The notes under the pieces are model-generated. The model was given only the letters and a program-made list of their open reading frames with translations. It made no database searches and was not told where the DNA came from. The translations under genes were made by a program, and so were the position numbers. A stretch of 64,000 nt of DNA from an uncultured Draconibacterium sp. GTDB taxonomy: Bacteria > Bacteroidota > Bacteroidia > Bacteroidales > Prolixibacteraceae. Below, piece after piece: positions 51,883-60,785 of this stretch (position 1 is its first letter; the number at the start of each line of letters is the position of its first letter). The stretch lies in the NCBI RefSeq assembly GCF_963675065.1, contig NZ_OY775906.1, forward strand, positions 1,900,001 to 1,964,000. The letters run 5' to 3'.

Positions 51883-52737
51883 TCACTTTTCAAGAAAACC
51901 GATAAATTTTTCCATGGTATTTATCTCTGCTTCACGACCGCAAGCCGACGATACCCAGGTTGTTAATTGTTTGCCCGGTTTGCTGATAAGAAGAAACTGT
52001 GTGCCATCGTCATCAGTTTTTACAAAATCCTCCGGATCATACATAATTGCAGCACCAATCTCAACAGATTCAGCAGCAACATCTTCGGGATGAATGCCCC
52101 AGGCAGCGATCAATCCATCCTTTTTGTAAATCTCCTGCCCTTTGTGATAATTAATTCCGGTAACAAATTGAACAGAATCATCGGTTAATGCAAAAGCCTC
52201 AACCCTGGCATTTCTTTCTCCTGAATAAACTGTAACCCGCACCAATACATCAACTTTTCTCCCTTTGTAAGGCACATCTTCCGATAACATTTCCATGTAA
52301 GAGCAGGTAGGTTCTTTTGCCACGCGGGCCGTACGATTCGATACTGGATTCAGTCTCACAACCTTTTCTCCATCCCACAAACGAACACCACCTAATCCAA
52401 GGGTTTCGCCGGCTTTATAGTAATCCGCTCCCCAGCCCTCTTTTTGGTCTTCTGCCGATGGATACCATTCTTTTTCCTTCAATTCCAGCTGTGGTTTAGC
52501 TTTCGAATAAACATCAATAGCTGCTTTTTCGCTAAAATAAATTCGCAATGCCATCCACTCGTTTTCTAAAGCCGGTCCATGATGCCCGATTGTATTATAC
52601 AAATCGCCCGATTCGGCGTTAATTTCAGCCTGTTGCAAACTATCCGAACGCATAAACAAACTTACATCGGTTTTATTTTGTGCCTGAGATTGTGCAAACA
52701 GCATTATTGCAAATAATAGTAGAACATATCTTCTCAT
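51883..52737 (-). CDS. DUF4861 protein, secreted
   Basis: Secreted protein of 284 residues (Sec signal ending SQAQ) of the DUF4861 family, whose members are often encoded in pectin and other uronate-containing glycan loci beside GH88/GH105 genes. The visible signatures are GDLYNTIGHHGPALENEWMA near the N-terminus, GLGGVRLWDGEKVVRL and a late TTWVSSACGREAE. The compact all-beta pattern suggests a galactose-mutarotase-like or lyase-like sandwich, but no catalytic residues can be named. It follows the GH105 gene by 24 bases and must share its promoter and operator. Confidence 0.75.
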   Translation of the reverse strand: MRRYVLLLFAIMLFAQSQAQNKTDVSLFMRSDSLQQAEINAESGDLYNTIGHHGPALENEWMALRIYFSEKAAIDVYSKAKPQLELKEKEWYPSAEDQKEGWGADYYKAGETLGLGGVRLWDGEKVVRLNPVSNRTARVAKEPTCSYMEMLSEDVPYKGRKVDVLVRVTVYSGERNARVEAFALTDDSVQFVTGINYHKGQEIYKKDGLIAAWGIHPEDVAAESVEIGAAIMYDPEDFVKTDDDGTQFLLISKPGKQLTTWVSSACGREAEINTMEKFIGFLEK

Positions 52738-52761
52738 TTTCGTATTCGTTTTTGTTTGAAA

Positions 52762-53943
52762 TTATTTATTTAATTCAATGGCAGCCACAATCAAAGGTGC
52801 AACACCTTTTTTGTCGTTATCCACTTTCTTTTCTGTCACGTAATAGTTATAATCGGCTTCGCGATAGGGATTTCCTCCCAAACCACAGGAGCCACATATA
52901 TTGGTTAAAGTTACAAATCCATTCTCATCTTCCGTTACCAGGTTTTCAATTATACTGTCGAAAGCTGTGTTAGCAACGTCACGGTAACTTTGAGGCAACC
53001 AGTTGTTTTTAGCTCCTTTCGCAAATGCGTAGATAAACATAGCCGATCCCGATGCTTCAAGGTAGTTGCGGTCTTCGCCTCCCCTATCCAGCACCTGGTA
53101 CCACAATCCTGTTTCCTCATCCTGAACCTTCAGAATAGCCTCACTCAAATCATTCAGAATAGTGATCAGTGCTTCCCTGTCTTTATGATCTTCAGGCAGA
53201 TTCTCCAACACATCAACCAATGCCATCATGTACCAGCCTGTTGCGCGGCTCCAAAAGTGTTTCGACTGCCCTGTTTCTTTGTTACACCAGCGTTGCTCGC
53301 GACTTTCGTCCCAGGCATGGTAAACCAGCCCCGTTCTTTCATCGAGCGTATGTTTGTACACTTCCTGCAACTGAAAAGTAACCTCATCGAACCAGTGCGG
53401 CTGATCAAATTCTTTGGCATAACGAGCCAAAAACGGTGATGCCATGTACAAACCATCCAGCCACATTTGATAAGGGTATATTTTTTTATGCCAAAACCCG
53501 CCTGAATTTGTGCGTGGCTGACTTTTCATCTGTTCTACCAGCGTTTCTATTCCCAAACCGTATTTTTCGTCGCCATAATCCTGGTATAAAGTAACCAAGC
53601 TGTTACCGGGCCGGACCCGGTCGATGTTATAATCCGAAAGTTTGTATCTGTCAATCTCGCCATCCTCTTGCAAGAAATAATCGACATAATTTTTTAGGTA
53701 AGCGCCATATTTCGGATCAATATCTTTAAGCTTATATATGGCATCGCCCAGAAAAGCAAAATCGTACTCGAATTTAGGATTCTCGCTTTGATAATAGATC
53801 AGACTGTCAGCCTCATGCAATACGGTTTCAGCAAATTTAACCGACCACAAAGGCTTGGTTATTTGTACTGAATTTTGTTTGGTATTTTTGGAAGTGCATC
53901 CGATCAGGGCAACAAACAGGAAGATAATTGAAAAAGTTCTCAT
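52762..53943 (-). CDS. GH105/GH88 unsaturated glycuronyl hydrolase
   Basis: Lipoprotein glycosidase of 393 residues from the ATG at 53943; the start at 53967 would add eight residues ahead of a complete lipoprotein signal (VALIGCTSK). (Alpha/alpha)6-barrel signatures include YPYQMWLDGLYMASPFLARY, with the catalytic Asp, and FWSRATGWYMMALVDVL. Enzymes of this family hydrolyse 4,5-unsaturated uronic acid from lyase-generated oligosaccharides, such as rhamnogalacturonan or ulvan fragments. It forms a two-gene operon with DUF4861, and the product would pass to the KdgF-like cupin. A C-terminal GSCGLGG motif is typical of GH105. Confidence 0.9.
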   Translation of the reverse strand: MRTFSIIFLFVALIGCTSKNTKQNSVQITKPLWSVKFAETVLHEADSLIYYQSENPKFEYDFAFLGDAIYKLKDIDPKYGAYLKNYVDYFLQEDGEIDRYKLSDYNIDRVRPGNSLVTLYQDYGDEKYGLGIETLVEQMKSQPRTNSGGFWHKKIYPYQMWLDGLYMASPFLARYAKEFDQPHWFDEVTFQLQEVYKHTLDERTGLVYHAWDESREQRWCNKETGQSKHFWSRATGWYMMALVDVLENLPEDHKDREALITILNDLSEAILKVQDEETGLWYQVLDRGGEDRNYLEASGSAMFIYAFAKGAKNNWLPQSYRDVANTAFDSIIENLVTEDENGFVTLTNICGSCGLGGNPYREADYNYYVTEKKVDNDKKGVAPLIVAAIELNK

Positions 53944-53964
53944 TGGTTTAATTTTGTTTAACAA

Positions 53965-53994
53965 CAAAACTAATCTAACCGCTAGATTTTCAAA
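53965..53994 (-). promoter_or_regulatory. GH105 promoter with a built-in operator
   Basis: Minus strand: TTTG at 53994-53991, 18-base spacer, TAGTTTTG at 53972-53965, a full Bacteroidota promoter 21 bases before the ATG. The spacer holds the palindrome AATCTA-N5-TAGATT (53972-53988), the position expected for a repressor operator. Confidence 0.65.
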
Positions 53995-54280
53995 AGTTAA
54001 AATGTATTATATCGCGGGAAAATTTTTCCAAACATGGTAAAATTGAGCTTATTAGACCCTTTTCATAAGCTAAAATACCATCATCGGGAAAAATGTAAGA
54101 ATATCACAGAGAACTCTTTACCCCTCTCCCTATCGGGAGCTCCCCTCACAAGGGGAGCCTGTTCTATCAAATTCCCAAACTTCACATCCAGGCCGTTAAC
54201 CTACTGTCCGATCAAATGTAGCAATTTCAGGAAACGATAACTTGCTCCCCTGCTACTCCCTTTTTTCTCAGGTTTCTTTC
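53995..54280. repeat. REP-like double hairpin in a non-coding gap
   Basis: The gap holds no gene. CTCCC/GGGAG (54126-54139) and CTCCCCT/AGGGGAG (54140-54157) are adjacent hairpins in a GC-rich patch unlike the surrounding A/T-rich spacer, typical of dispersed repetitive palindromes. There is no other copy in this window. Confidence 0.55.
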
Positions 54281-56524
54281 CTACAACTGGAAAGTATATA
54301 CATACTTCACCTGAAAGATCCTGTTTAAGAATTGGGGTTCATCCAAACCATTGTCGATGTAATCATTTGTTGGTCGAATTTCGTTGTACACCACGTACAG
54401 ATCGTTTCCTTCTTTTGGATTATAGCGCAGGCGAAAGTTTGATACCATAACATCGTTCACACTATTAAACTGTACAAAAGAGCTGAACGACAGCTTTGTG
54501 TTATACATGTATAAAAACTTCAGGCGTCCAACATGCGCATTCATTTCCTGGTTCCGGTCGGCAAAAATCACATGGCTGTAATTGTAATAGGCCGAAAGCT
54601 GCAAACTTGCCGAAAGATTATAAATGGGCTGAACAGTTGCAGTAACATTTTTACCATCGTAAAACTGGCCACCCGACATCATTATGGTGGTAGACAGCGG
54701 CTTTGAAACCGGCGACATCAGTGTCATACGGCTGGTATACGTTTTATATTTATCGGCCGGAACAACTACCTTATCATCCAGTTCAAATTCTTCATCAACA
54801 CCTTCAATGCGGTAATTTAAATCCAGGTTTACAAACCAACCCTTTTTGGTATTTAAACTAAACCCCGGCCCGTACATACCTGTATCCAGACCTCCGTCGG
54901 TAACACGATACGATTCATAAAAAGTTCCGTCAATACTGTATTTAAAAAGTCTGGACTCGGCACCGGGAAGCCAGCCGTACTGCAGTTTTAGTCGAGGTCC
55001 TTTGGTGGCATATTTTGATAAGAATCCCACCTGAGGATCAAAATTCTCGCCCGTATACGCATAAGATAAGTCGTAGGCAAAACCTTCCTCGCTTCGCCGT
55101 TGCCACGATGCGCGGTAGAATGTATTTTTAATACCGGCCGAAAAATCAGTGCCTTCCGGATCGGTAGTTTGAGCAACACCCGCCTCAATGTAATCGTCGC
55201 CAAAAATGCGAAAAATACCATCAACACCATAGGAATACGAATCGTTGATATCCGCTCCAACCCTCGAGGTCATAATTGCACCAACATACGAGTTGGTATT
55301 TATTACCTGGCGGCGGAAGCGCAACACCCCAAAGTTTTCTGAAGGATTTGAGTTATTCTTTTGGGTTTGCATATCCATAAATCCCATGTCCCATTTTCCC
55401 ACGCGCCCGGTTAATCGTGCCCCGCCCAAAATTGGTGTCGGGCAACCGTCTTCATCCAAACCAATACGGCGACTGTAGAATAACTTACTTGGGCCACTCA
55501 GTTTGTAATCGAAAATACTTGAACGCTCCTGGAAGAACATTCTTTTCTCGGGAAAGAACAAAGCATAACGCGTTAGATTCACTTGTTCGTCGTCGGCTTC
55601 AACCTGAGCAAAATCGGTGTTAAAAGTCAGGTCCATGGTAAGGTTGCTGGTGAGGCTGTATTTTATATCTACCCCGCCGGTCAGTTTATTGTCTTTTGAT
55701 GAATCAAAAGCTGTTTCCTCTTCATTTAGCTCATTGTTTCTCTCCACTCCGGTAGTTATATACGGAGCGACATAAACCGGCTTTTTGCTTTCCACACCCG
55801 AAAGTTCGATGGTTTGAGCCAGCGATGGTTTGTTGGATGCCAACCGGCCATATTTCGGATCGGTTGCAGGATAGGTATCCACTTCGTTGTTATGGCTTAC
55901 ACCGCGGTTAATCAACAATCCCATTCGTACGCGCCCGTTAACTTCCTGAAAGCGAAGACTTGAAAACGGAATACGCATTTCGACCGCCCAACCTGTTGCA
56001 GTACGTGCTGTTTTTACATCCCAGAAAGTGTTCCAACTATAGTTTTGAGCAGTCGACCCGGCTCCCGGAGGGCCCGGCATCTTTTGTGCATCGTTCGATA
56101 CGGCATAATCGATACGCTGCCCTGCAGGCATGGTAAAGAATGCCAGTGCATTTTCGTTATCATCGTAGGTATCTAATAAAATTCCGAAAGAGTCGGGATT
56201 TTTCGACTTCTCATCGCGTTTTTTACTGGTGGAAACAATGTCCTCCGGGTTCTTGTAATCCAGGAAAGCACCTACCCACAAAAAGTTATCGTCGTAACTG
56301 ATGTATGTTTTGGTCTCCTCACTCGGAGAAGCTTGATAATTAGGAATGTGCATTACCAGCTCAAACTGGCTTGCCTTTTGCCAAAAGGCTTCGTCGGGCA
56401 CTCCATCGAAATTTACCGTTCCATTATTTTTAGCAATCTGTACAATGTCCTGCCCAAATACGATGATGGAACTACACGTGCAGAGAATTAAAGATATTAA
56501 CTTGAAAAAGAATTTGGTTTTCAT
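54281..56524 (-). CDS. DUF5916 outer-membrane protein with CBM9-like domain
   Basis: Exported protein of 747 residues. An N-terminal CBM9-like sugar-binding domain (about 30-230) opens NNGTVNFDGVPDEAFWQKA and contains DDNFLWVGAFLDYKNPED and GWAVEMRIPFSSLRF. The rest is the DUF5916 beta-barrel, with alternating amphipathic strands, the conserved FFPEKRMFFQE segment and a terminal aromatic residue pattern (QVKYVYTFQL) typical of outer-membrane proteins. Its function is not established; it may be a surface glycan-binding porin. It has its own 150-base leader with an inverted repeat, so it is probably independently transcribed from the GH3 gene upstream. Confidence 0.8.
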   Translation of the reverse strand: MKTKFFFKLISLILCTCSSIIVFGQDIVQIAKNNGTVNFDGVPDEAFWQKASQFELVMHIPNYQASPSEETKTYISYDDNFLWVGAFLDYKNPEDIVSTSKKRDEKSKNPDSFGILLDTYDDNENALAFFTMPAGQRIDYAVSNDAQKMPGPPGAGSTAQNYSWNTFWDVKTARTATGWAVEMRIPFSSLRFQEVNGRVRMGLLINRGVSHNNEVDTYPATDPKYGRLASNKPSLAQTIELSGVESKKPVYVAPYITTGVERNNELNEEETAFDSSKDNKLTGGVDIKYSLTSNLTMDLTFNTDFAQVEADDEQVNLTRYALFFPEKRMFFQERSSIFDYKLSGPSKLFYSRRIGLDEDGCPTPILGGARLTGRVGKWDMGFMDMQTQKNNSNPSENFGVLRFRRQVINTNSYVGAIMTSRVGADINDSYSYGVDGIFRIFGDDYIEAGVAQTTDPEGTDFSAGIKNTFYRASWQRRSEEGFAYDLSYAYTGENFDPQVGFLSKYATKGPRLKLQYGWLPGAESRLFKYSIDGTFYESYRVTDGGLDTGMYGPGFSLNTKKGWFVNLDLNYRIEGVDEEFELDDKVVVPADKYKTYTSRMTLMSPVSKPLSTTIMMSGGQFYDGKNVTATVQPIYNLSASLQLSAYYNYSHVIFADRNQEMNAHVGRLKFLYMYNTKLSFSSFVQFNSVNDVMVSNFRLRYNPKEGNDLYVVYNEIRPTNDYIDNGLDEPQFLNRIFQVKYVYTFQL

Positions 56525-56628
56525 GTTACTTTGTTTTGGTCTAAAGGCCCAAACAGGAGTTTGCGGATGTATTTTCGACAGATTAAAGCCTTAGTTGATC
56601 TGGTTAAGTCGGTTTAAATTTTTTAGCG

Positions 56629-56660
56629 AAAGGATCTCCGGTGTTACCCGAAGATCCTTT
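56629..56660 (-). terminator. Terminator after the first GH3 gene
   Basis: AAAGGATCT (56629-56637) pairs with 56652-56660; an inner CGG/CCG extends the stem. It lies 20 bases after the GH3 stop codon on the minus strand, followed by mixed A/T sequence. Confidence 0.6.
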
Positions 56661-56680
56661 TAGAAAACATTACAATTGTT

Positions 56681-58993
56681 TTATTTATATCTATTTACTC
56701 TTTTGTCGTTAATCACCCCTCTCCAGTTCATGCCATAGGCAAAATCGTAAACATTGCCCATTTCGTCGGTGTAACATTCCATGTCGCGTGGTACGTCTTC
56801 AAACTGCTCTTCTACCGTTTTCATGTTGGCAGGTAACTGAAAAGGTAGTAACCCTGAAGGTTCTGCATTACCTGTTACCAAATCCATAATTGCCTGATTC
56901 TGCACACCACAATGAACAAGAATAGCATCGGCACTCTTTTCAAACTCGGCAGGGATAAACGGATTGGCCACATTTACCACCACAATTACAGGTTTCTCAC
57001 CCATTTTTGCTTTCGTTTCGTTCACCACTTTCATGTCGTAAACATTAGCTGCCTCGGTTGATTTTCCTTTGTAACTTCTGTTGGTAAAATCTTCGAACGG
57101 ACTGCCACCGGCAATACTTTTTTCGCGTGCATATTTTGCGGTATATGGACCGTACTGAAGAGAAATAGGAACATACCCATTACCCCCTTTTTCCTTATCC
57201 TCGAGCGAGTATCCTGTTCCTCCTTGCGGGCTTGAGATCAAACAAATTGCGAGATCGGCTTTCTCAGGAGCATCGACAACCTCAAAATAGTTGGCTACCA
57301 TATCCATGTTTGCCGCATCGCTCCATTTTTCCTCGCTTCGCATACCAAACCAGTTGGTTCCTGCAGGTGTATATTTTTGTGGAATATAAACTTTCAACTT
57401 TTTCTCGACCGGTAAAACGCCATCCTTGTTTTTTAGCATTACAACCGATTTCAGTTGAGCTTCGTAACCGGCTTTCATGTATTCCGGATTACCCACAATT
57501 TTTTCAGATTCAGCCACAACCAGGTAAGGATTTTCAAACAATCCGGGGTGGAATATATTTTTCAATAAACGAACAGCGGATTGCTCAAAACGATTGCGCA
57601 TATATTCTTCGCCATGTTCTTTCACCCCCATTTCATAAGCTTCCAAAACAGGCCCTTTTTCGTTGTTTCCGCCAAACTGGTCGGCACCGGCTTCAATTAC
57701 TTTATAGTGACGCTCGGCAACCGAAAGGTTCTCTACACCCCAGCATTTTCCAAGAAATTCGTGTACACTGCGTGTATCGGCAGTAATCATCCAGTCGGTA
57801 CAAACCACACCATCGTAACCATACTCACCTCTTAAAAGATCGGTGATGATGTATTTGTTATAAGCGTTTCCAACGTTTTCGCCATTCTTCTGATCGACAT
57901 TATACGAGATGGTATAATAAGGCATAACTGCCGTTGCTTTACCCGTTGGACCATCCAGTTTAAAAGCACCTTCGGTAAATGGTTTTAGCTGATCAGAAAG
58001 ATTGTTTCCCGGATAAACGGCATAAGCGCCATACCCAAAATGTCCATCGCGGCCACCTTCTTCCGGGCCACCACTGGGCCAGTGTTTTACCATGGCATTT
58101 ACACTTTCAAATCCCCAGCCTCCGGCAATTTCTTTAGCCGCTGATGACGTTTGAAATCCATCGACATAAGCACGTGTCAGATCGGCTGCTAAACCGGGAT
58201 CCTCCCCCATAGTTCCACTAAAACGACTCCAACGAGGTTCGGTTGACAAATCGATCTGCGGAGAAAGCGCAGTAGAAATACCTAATGCGCGATATTCAAT
58301 CGAGGCGATTTCGCCAAATTGTTTCATTACAGCAGGATCGAAAGTGGCTGCCAAACCCAGTGTTGTTGGCCACATCGAAATATCGCCACCGGCTCCTGCA
58401 TTGTATTCGGTTTCTGCACTTGTTCCGTGGCGTGGGTCGGTACTTGTATTTCCGGGAATTCCCAAACCAAGACCTTCAACGAGGGCCTGCATGTTGTTGT
58501 TCCATTGCGCAGCCACGCCCGGACTTTCAACTGTAGTAATTAACACATGACGCAAATTATCCTCGGTAAGAAATTTTATTTGCTGATCGGTGAGATCGCT
58601 TGATTTTGCGCCACTATCTGACAACGATTTTCCATTGTAGGTTCCGGCACCAAAACCTCCCCTTCCGGCAGGTATCGACTGATGTCCGCTGTATAACATT
58701 AAACCGGCAATTTGTTCTACCGACATTTTTGAAGCCAGATCTTTGGCACGCTCGTCTACCGGTTTACGCCAGTCTTCGTACACATCCAGTTCACCGTTTT
58801 TATTCAGGTCTTTAAAAGCAAAACCTTTGTCCGTAAGAATCGTTACTCCTGATTCAGGCGAATAACCCAAAGTTTGACCACCTTCGTTATGAATAAGGTG
58901 AAAATCTCCCAAATCTTCTTCCGTCCATTTGGGGCCACAGCCAATAAGTGCTGCAAAAAGAAATGCTAGCGATAAATTTTTTAGTTTTTTCAT
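56681..58993 (-). CDS. GH3 beta-glycosidase lipoprotein
   Basis: Retaining family-3 exo-glycosidase, 770 residues from the ATG at 58993; a frame start at 59041 would add 16 residues before a complete lipoprotein signal (LIGCGPK). The catalytic nucleophile is Asp400 in GVVCTDWM. An N-terminal DLNKNGELDVYEDWR motif, resembling a calcium-binding loop, precedes the first barrel, a feature of one GH3 subfamily. KHWPSGGPEEGGRDGHFGYG is a variant of the usual KHFPG loop. Beta-glucosidase or beta-xylosidase activity is likely. It is second in a GH3-esterase-GH3 group, 121 bases after the esterase. Confidence 0.9.
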   Translation of the reverse strand: MKKLKNLSLAFLFAALIGCGPKWTEEDLGDFHLIHNEGGQTLGYSPESGVTILTDKGFAFKDLNKNGELDVYEDWRKPVDERAKDLASKMSVEQIAGLMLYSGHQSIPAGRGGFGAGTYNGKSLSDSGAKSSDLTDQQIKFLTEDNLRHVLITTVESPGVAAQWNNNMQALVEGLGLGIPGNTSTDPRHGTSAETEYNAGAGGDISMWPTTLGLAATFDPAVMKQFGEIASIEYRALGISTALSPQIDLSTEPRWSRFSGTMGEDPGLAADLTRAYVDGFQTSSAAKEIAGGWGFESVNAMVKHWPSGGPEEGGRDGHFGYGAYAVYPGNNLSDQLKPFTEGAFKLDGPTGKATAVMPYYTISYNVDQKNGENVGNAYNKYIITDLLRGEYGYDGVVCTDWMITADTRSVHEFLGKCWGVENLSVAERHYKVIEAGADQFGGNNEKGPVLEAYEMGVKEHGEEYMRNRFEQSAVRLLKNIFHPGLFENPYLVVAESEKIVGNPEYMKAGYEAQLKSVVMLKNKDGVLPVEKKLKVYIPQKYTPAGTNWFGMRSEEKWSDAANMDMVANYFEVVDAPEKADLAICLISSPQGGTGYSLEDKEKGGNGYVPISLQYGPYTAKYAREKSIAGGSPFEDFTNRSYKGKSTEAANVYDMKVVNETKAKMGEKPVIVVVNVANPFIPAEFEKSADAILVHCGVQNQAIMDLVTGNAEPSGLLPFQLPANMKTVEEQFEDVPRDMECYTDEMGNVYDFAYGMNWRGVINDKRVNRYK

Positions 58994-59114
58994 ACTATTT
59001 AGATTGTTAGTTTTTAGCGGTATAGTATGGAACTCGCACATATTTTATTATTCCTCTTGGATGTAATATTTTATATGCTCGTTTCATATTGAGTTTAATT
59101 AGTTGCGCATCGTT

Positions 59115-60674
59115 TTATTCAGAATAAAAATCATCAAGAAATTTAAGCAATTCGGCACTTGGAAGATCATCGCACTTCGATGTTGTGTTAAAGCGCATTG
59201 CTTTCAGGTTATCAGGCGAAGCTGCTTCCCACCCGGGCAATCCTTCTGCATTTGGATCTCCTGAAGTAGCAAAATTCACCCAATAGTCCGACATCAGGTC
59301 GGCCAGTTTATAATCTGCCTCGGTCCAAGGGCGCGGGCTCATTTTCAGGTTATTGTAGGCGTATGGTACTTCACCTGTATGGAAAGCACCAAAATCACTC
59401 ATTCCATCGGCGTAAGGCACATCCCGCTCGAAACGGTACATAAATACTTTCGATGTTGCCTTTTCATTTTGTAGCTGCATCCACTTGTACGACTGAACAC
59501 CAAAGGTTTGCAATGCTCCCAAATCGTTCTGAATGGCAATTGCATCCTCATCAGAGTTGATTGGGAACTCAGCCAGAAATTTATCGGCCTTATCACCGAA
59601 CATCGTTTTTACATGTTCTTTAAACTGATCTGCAGGAACAGGCTTCCCTCCAAAACCTTCATCTTCGTTCCATCCAATTATCACAGGAATATCGTTTTGT
59701 TCGCCGTTGGCAAAGATCTCACTAACCGGTTTTGGAAGAAAATAACCATCAACGATCGGATTTCGCAGGCCGGTACCACTTAAAATCTCCTCGGCACTTT
59801 TTGCCCGTAATTCTTCAATAGATGATGCCCCCAAAGACTCGGCGAATTTTATACCCGCTTCCTCGGCAGATTTCAGGCTACCACCACGGGCTAACGCATT
59901 GGTTGAAAGCACCGCACCACCACTCTCAGCAATGGCACGGTGAATCAATCCTTTTGTTAGTGGACTTGCCACTAAATAATTAACACTAAACGCACCTGCC
60001 GACTGACCGGCAATGGTAATATTGTTTGGATCGCCGCCAAAAGCAGCAATATTTTTGTTTACCCATTTCAGGGCTTCAACCTGGTCAAGTAACCCATAAT
60101 TCCCTGAGGCGTTGTTTGGCGATTCAGCAGTAAGTTCCGGATGCGCTAAAAATCCTAAGGTTCCTACGCGATAGTTTATAGTGATAAAAACAAGGCCTTT
60201 CTTCGCCATTTCCTCGCCATCATAAATAGGAACAGCACTTCCTCCACTTGAAAAACCACCACCATAAATATAAACGAAAACCGGATGTTTTTCAGTGGCA
60301 TCCCTGGCCGGAGTCCAAACATTCAGGTACAAACAATCTTCGCTTAAGGGCTCTTTTGGAGCAATAAACTCCTGTGTCCACATACTAAACGGCATTGGCG
60401 TTGCCTGCATCGGGCTTGCTGAGAATTCAGTGCATTCCTTCACGCCTTCCCAGGATTCAACGGGTTGTGGTGCTTTCCAGCGCAAATCGCCAACAGGCGG
60501 AGCAGCAAACGGAATTCCCTTAAAAGTGGTAATTCCGGTGCTTTCATCAAAAGTACCGCTTACCTTTCCACTGGCTGTAGCAACGCTGTCTTTAATTTGT
60601 TGAGGCTGCTGAGAAGAACATGCTCCCAAAATAGATGAAATTCCTAACAACAAGATCACACATAAGTTTTTCAT
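59115..60674 (-). CDS. Lipoprotein type-B carboxylesterase
   Basis: PnbA-family esterase, 519 residues, shorter and more canonical than the four in the array. Lipobox LGACSS (Cys19); first strand GTFDESTGITTFKGIPFAAP; oxyanion loop GGG at 138-140; nucleophile Ser225 in IAGQSAGAF; Glu in GWNEDEGFG; His in FGAFHTGEVPYAY. It lies between two GH3 genes on the same strand, so it probably removes an acyl group that blocks one of these exo-glycosidases. It is not a recent copy of the array members. Confidence 0.92.
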   Translation of the reverse strand: MKNLCVILLLGISSILGACSSQQPQQIKDSVATASGKVSGTFDESTGITTFKGIPFAAPPVGDLRWKAPQPVESWEGVKECTEFSASPMQATPMPFSMWTQEFIAPKEPLSEDCLYLNVWTPARDATEKHPVFVYIYGGGFSSGGSAVPIYDGEEMAKKGLVFITINYRVGTLGFLAHPELTAESPNNASGNYGLLDQVEALKWVNKNIAAFGGDPNNITIAGQSAGAFSVNYLVASPLTKGLIHRAIAESGGAVLSTNALARGGSLKSAEEAGIKFAESLGASSIEELRAKSAEEILSGTGLRNPIVDGYFLPKPVSEIFANGEQNDIPVIIGWNEDEGFGGKPVPADQFKEHVKTMFGDKADKFLAEFPINSDEDAIAIQNDLGALQTFGVQSYKWMQLQNEKATSKVFMYRFERDVPYADGMSDFGAFHTGEVPYAYNNLKMSPRPWTEADYKLADLMSDYWVNFATSGDPNAEGLPGWEAASPDNLKAMRFNTTSKCDDLPSAELLKFLDDFYSE

Positions 60675-60738
60675 AGATAGTCAGTTTTGTTGTTGTTTAG
60701 TTTTTATGAAATAAATCACAGGAAAATAGAAAAGGAAA

Positions 60739-60766
60739 CTCCCCCCCTGAACTATTCCAGGGAGAG
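60739..60766 (-). terminator. Terminator-like hairpin after the second GH3 gene
   Basis: On the minus strand CTC-T-CCCTG pairs with CAGGG-G-GAG around a short loop, followed by TTTCCTTTTCTATTTT. It lies 20 bases downstream of the GH3 stop, before the carboxylesterase gene. Confidence 0.6.
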
Positions 60767-60785
60767 AGTACTTAACTAAGTCCCA

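Noticed and set aside
51693..51905. 70-codon open frame in the convergent gap
   Set aside because: It overlaps the end of the DUF4861 gene, has no recognisable domain or hydrophobic segment, and has a basic, repeat-like composition.
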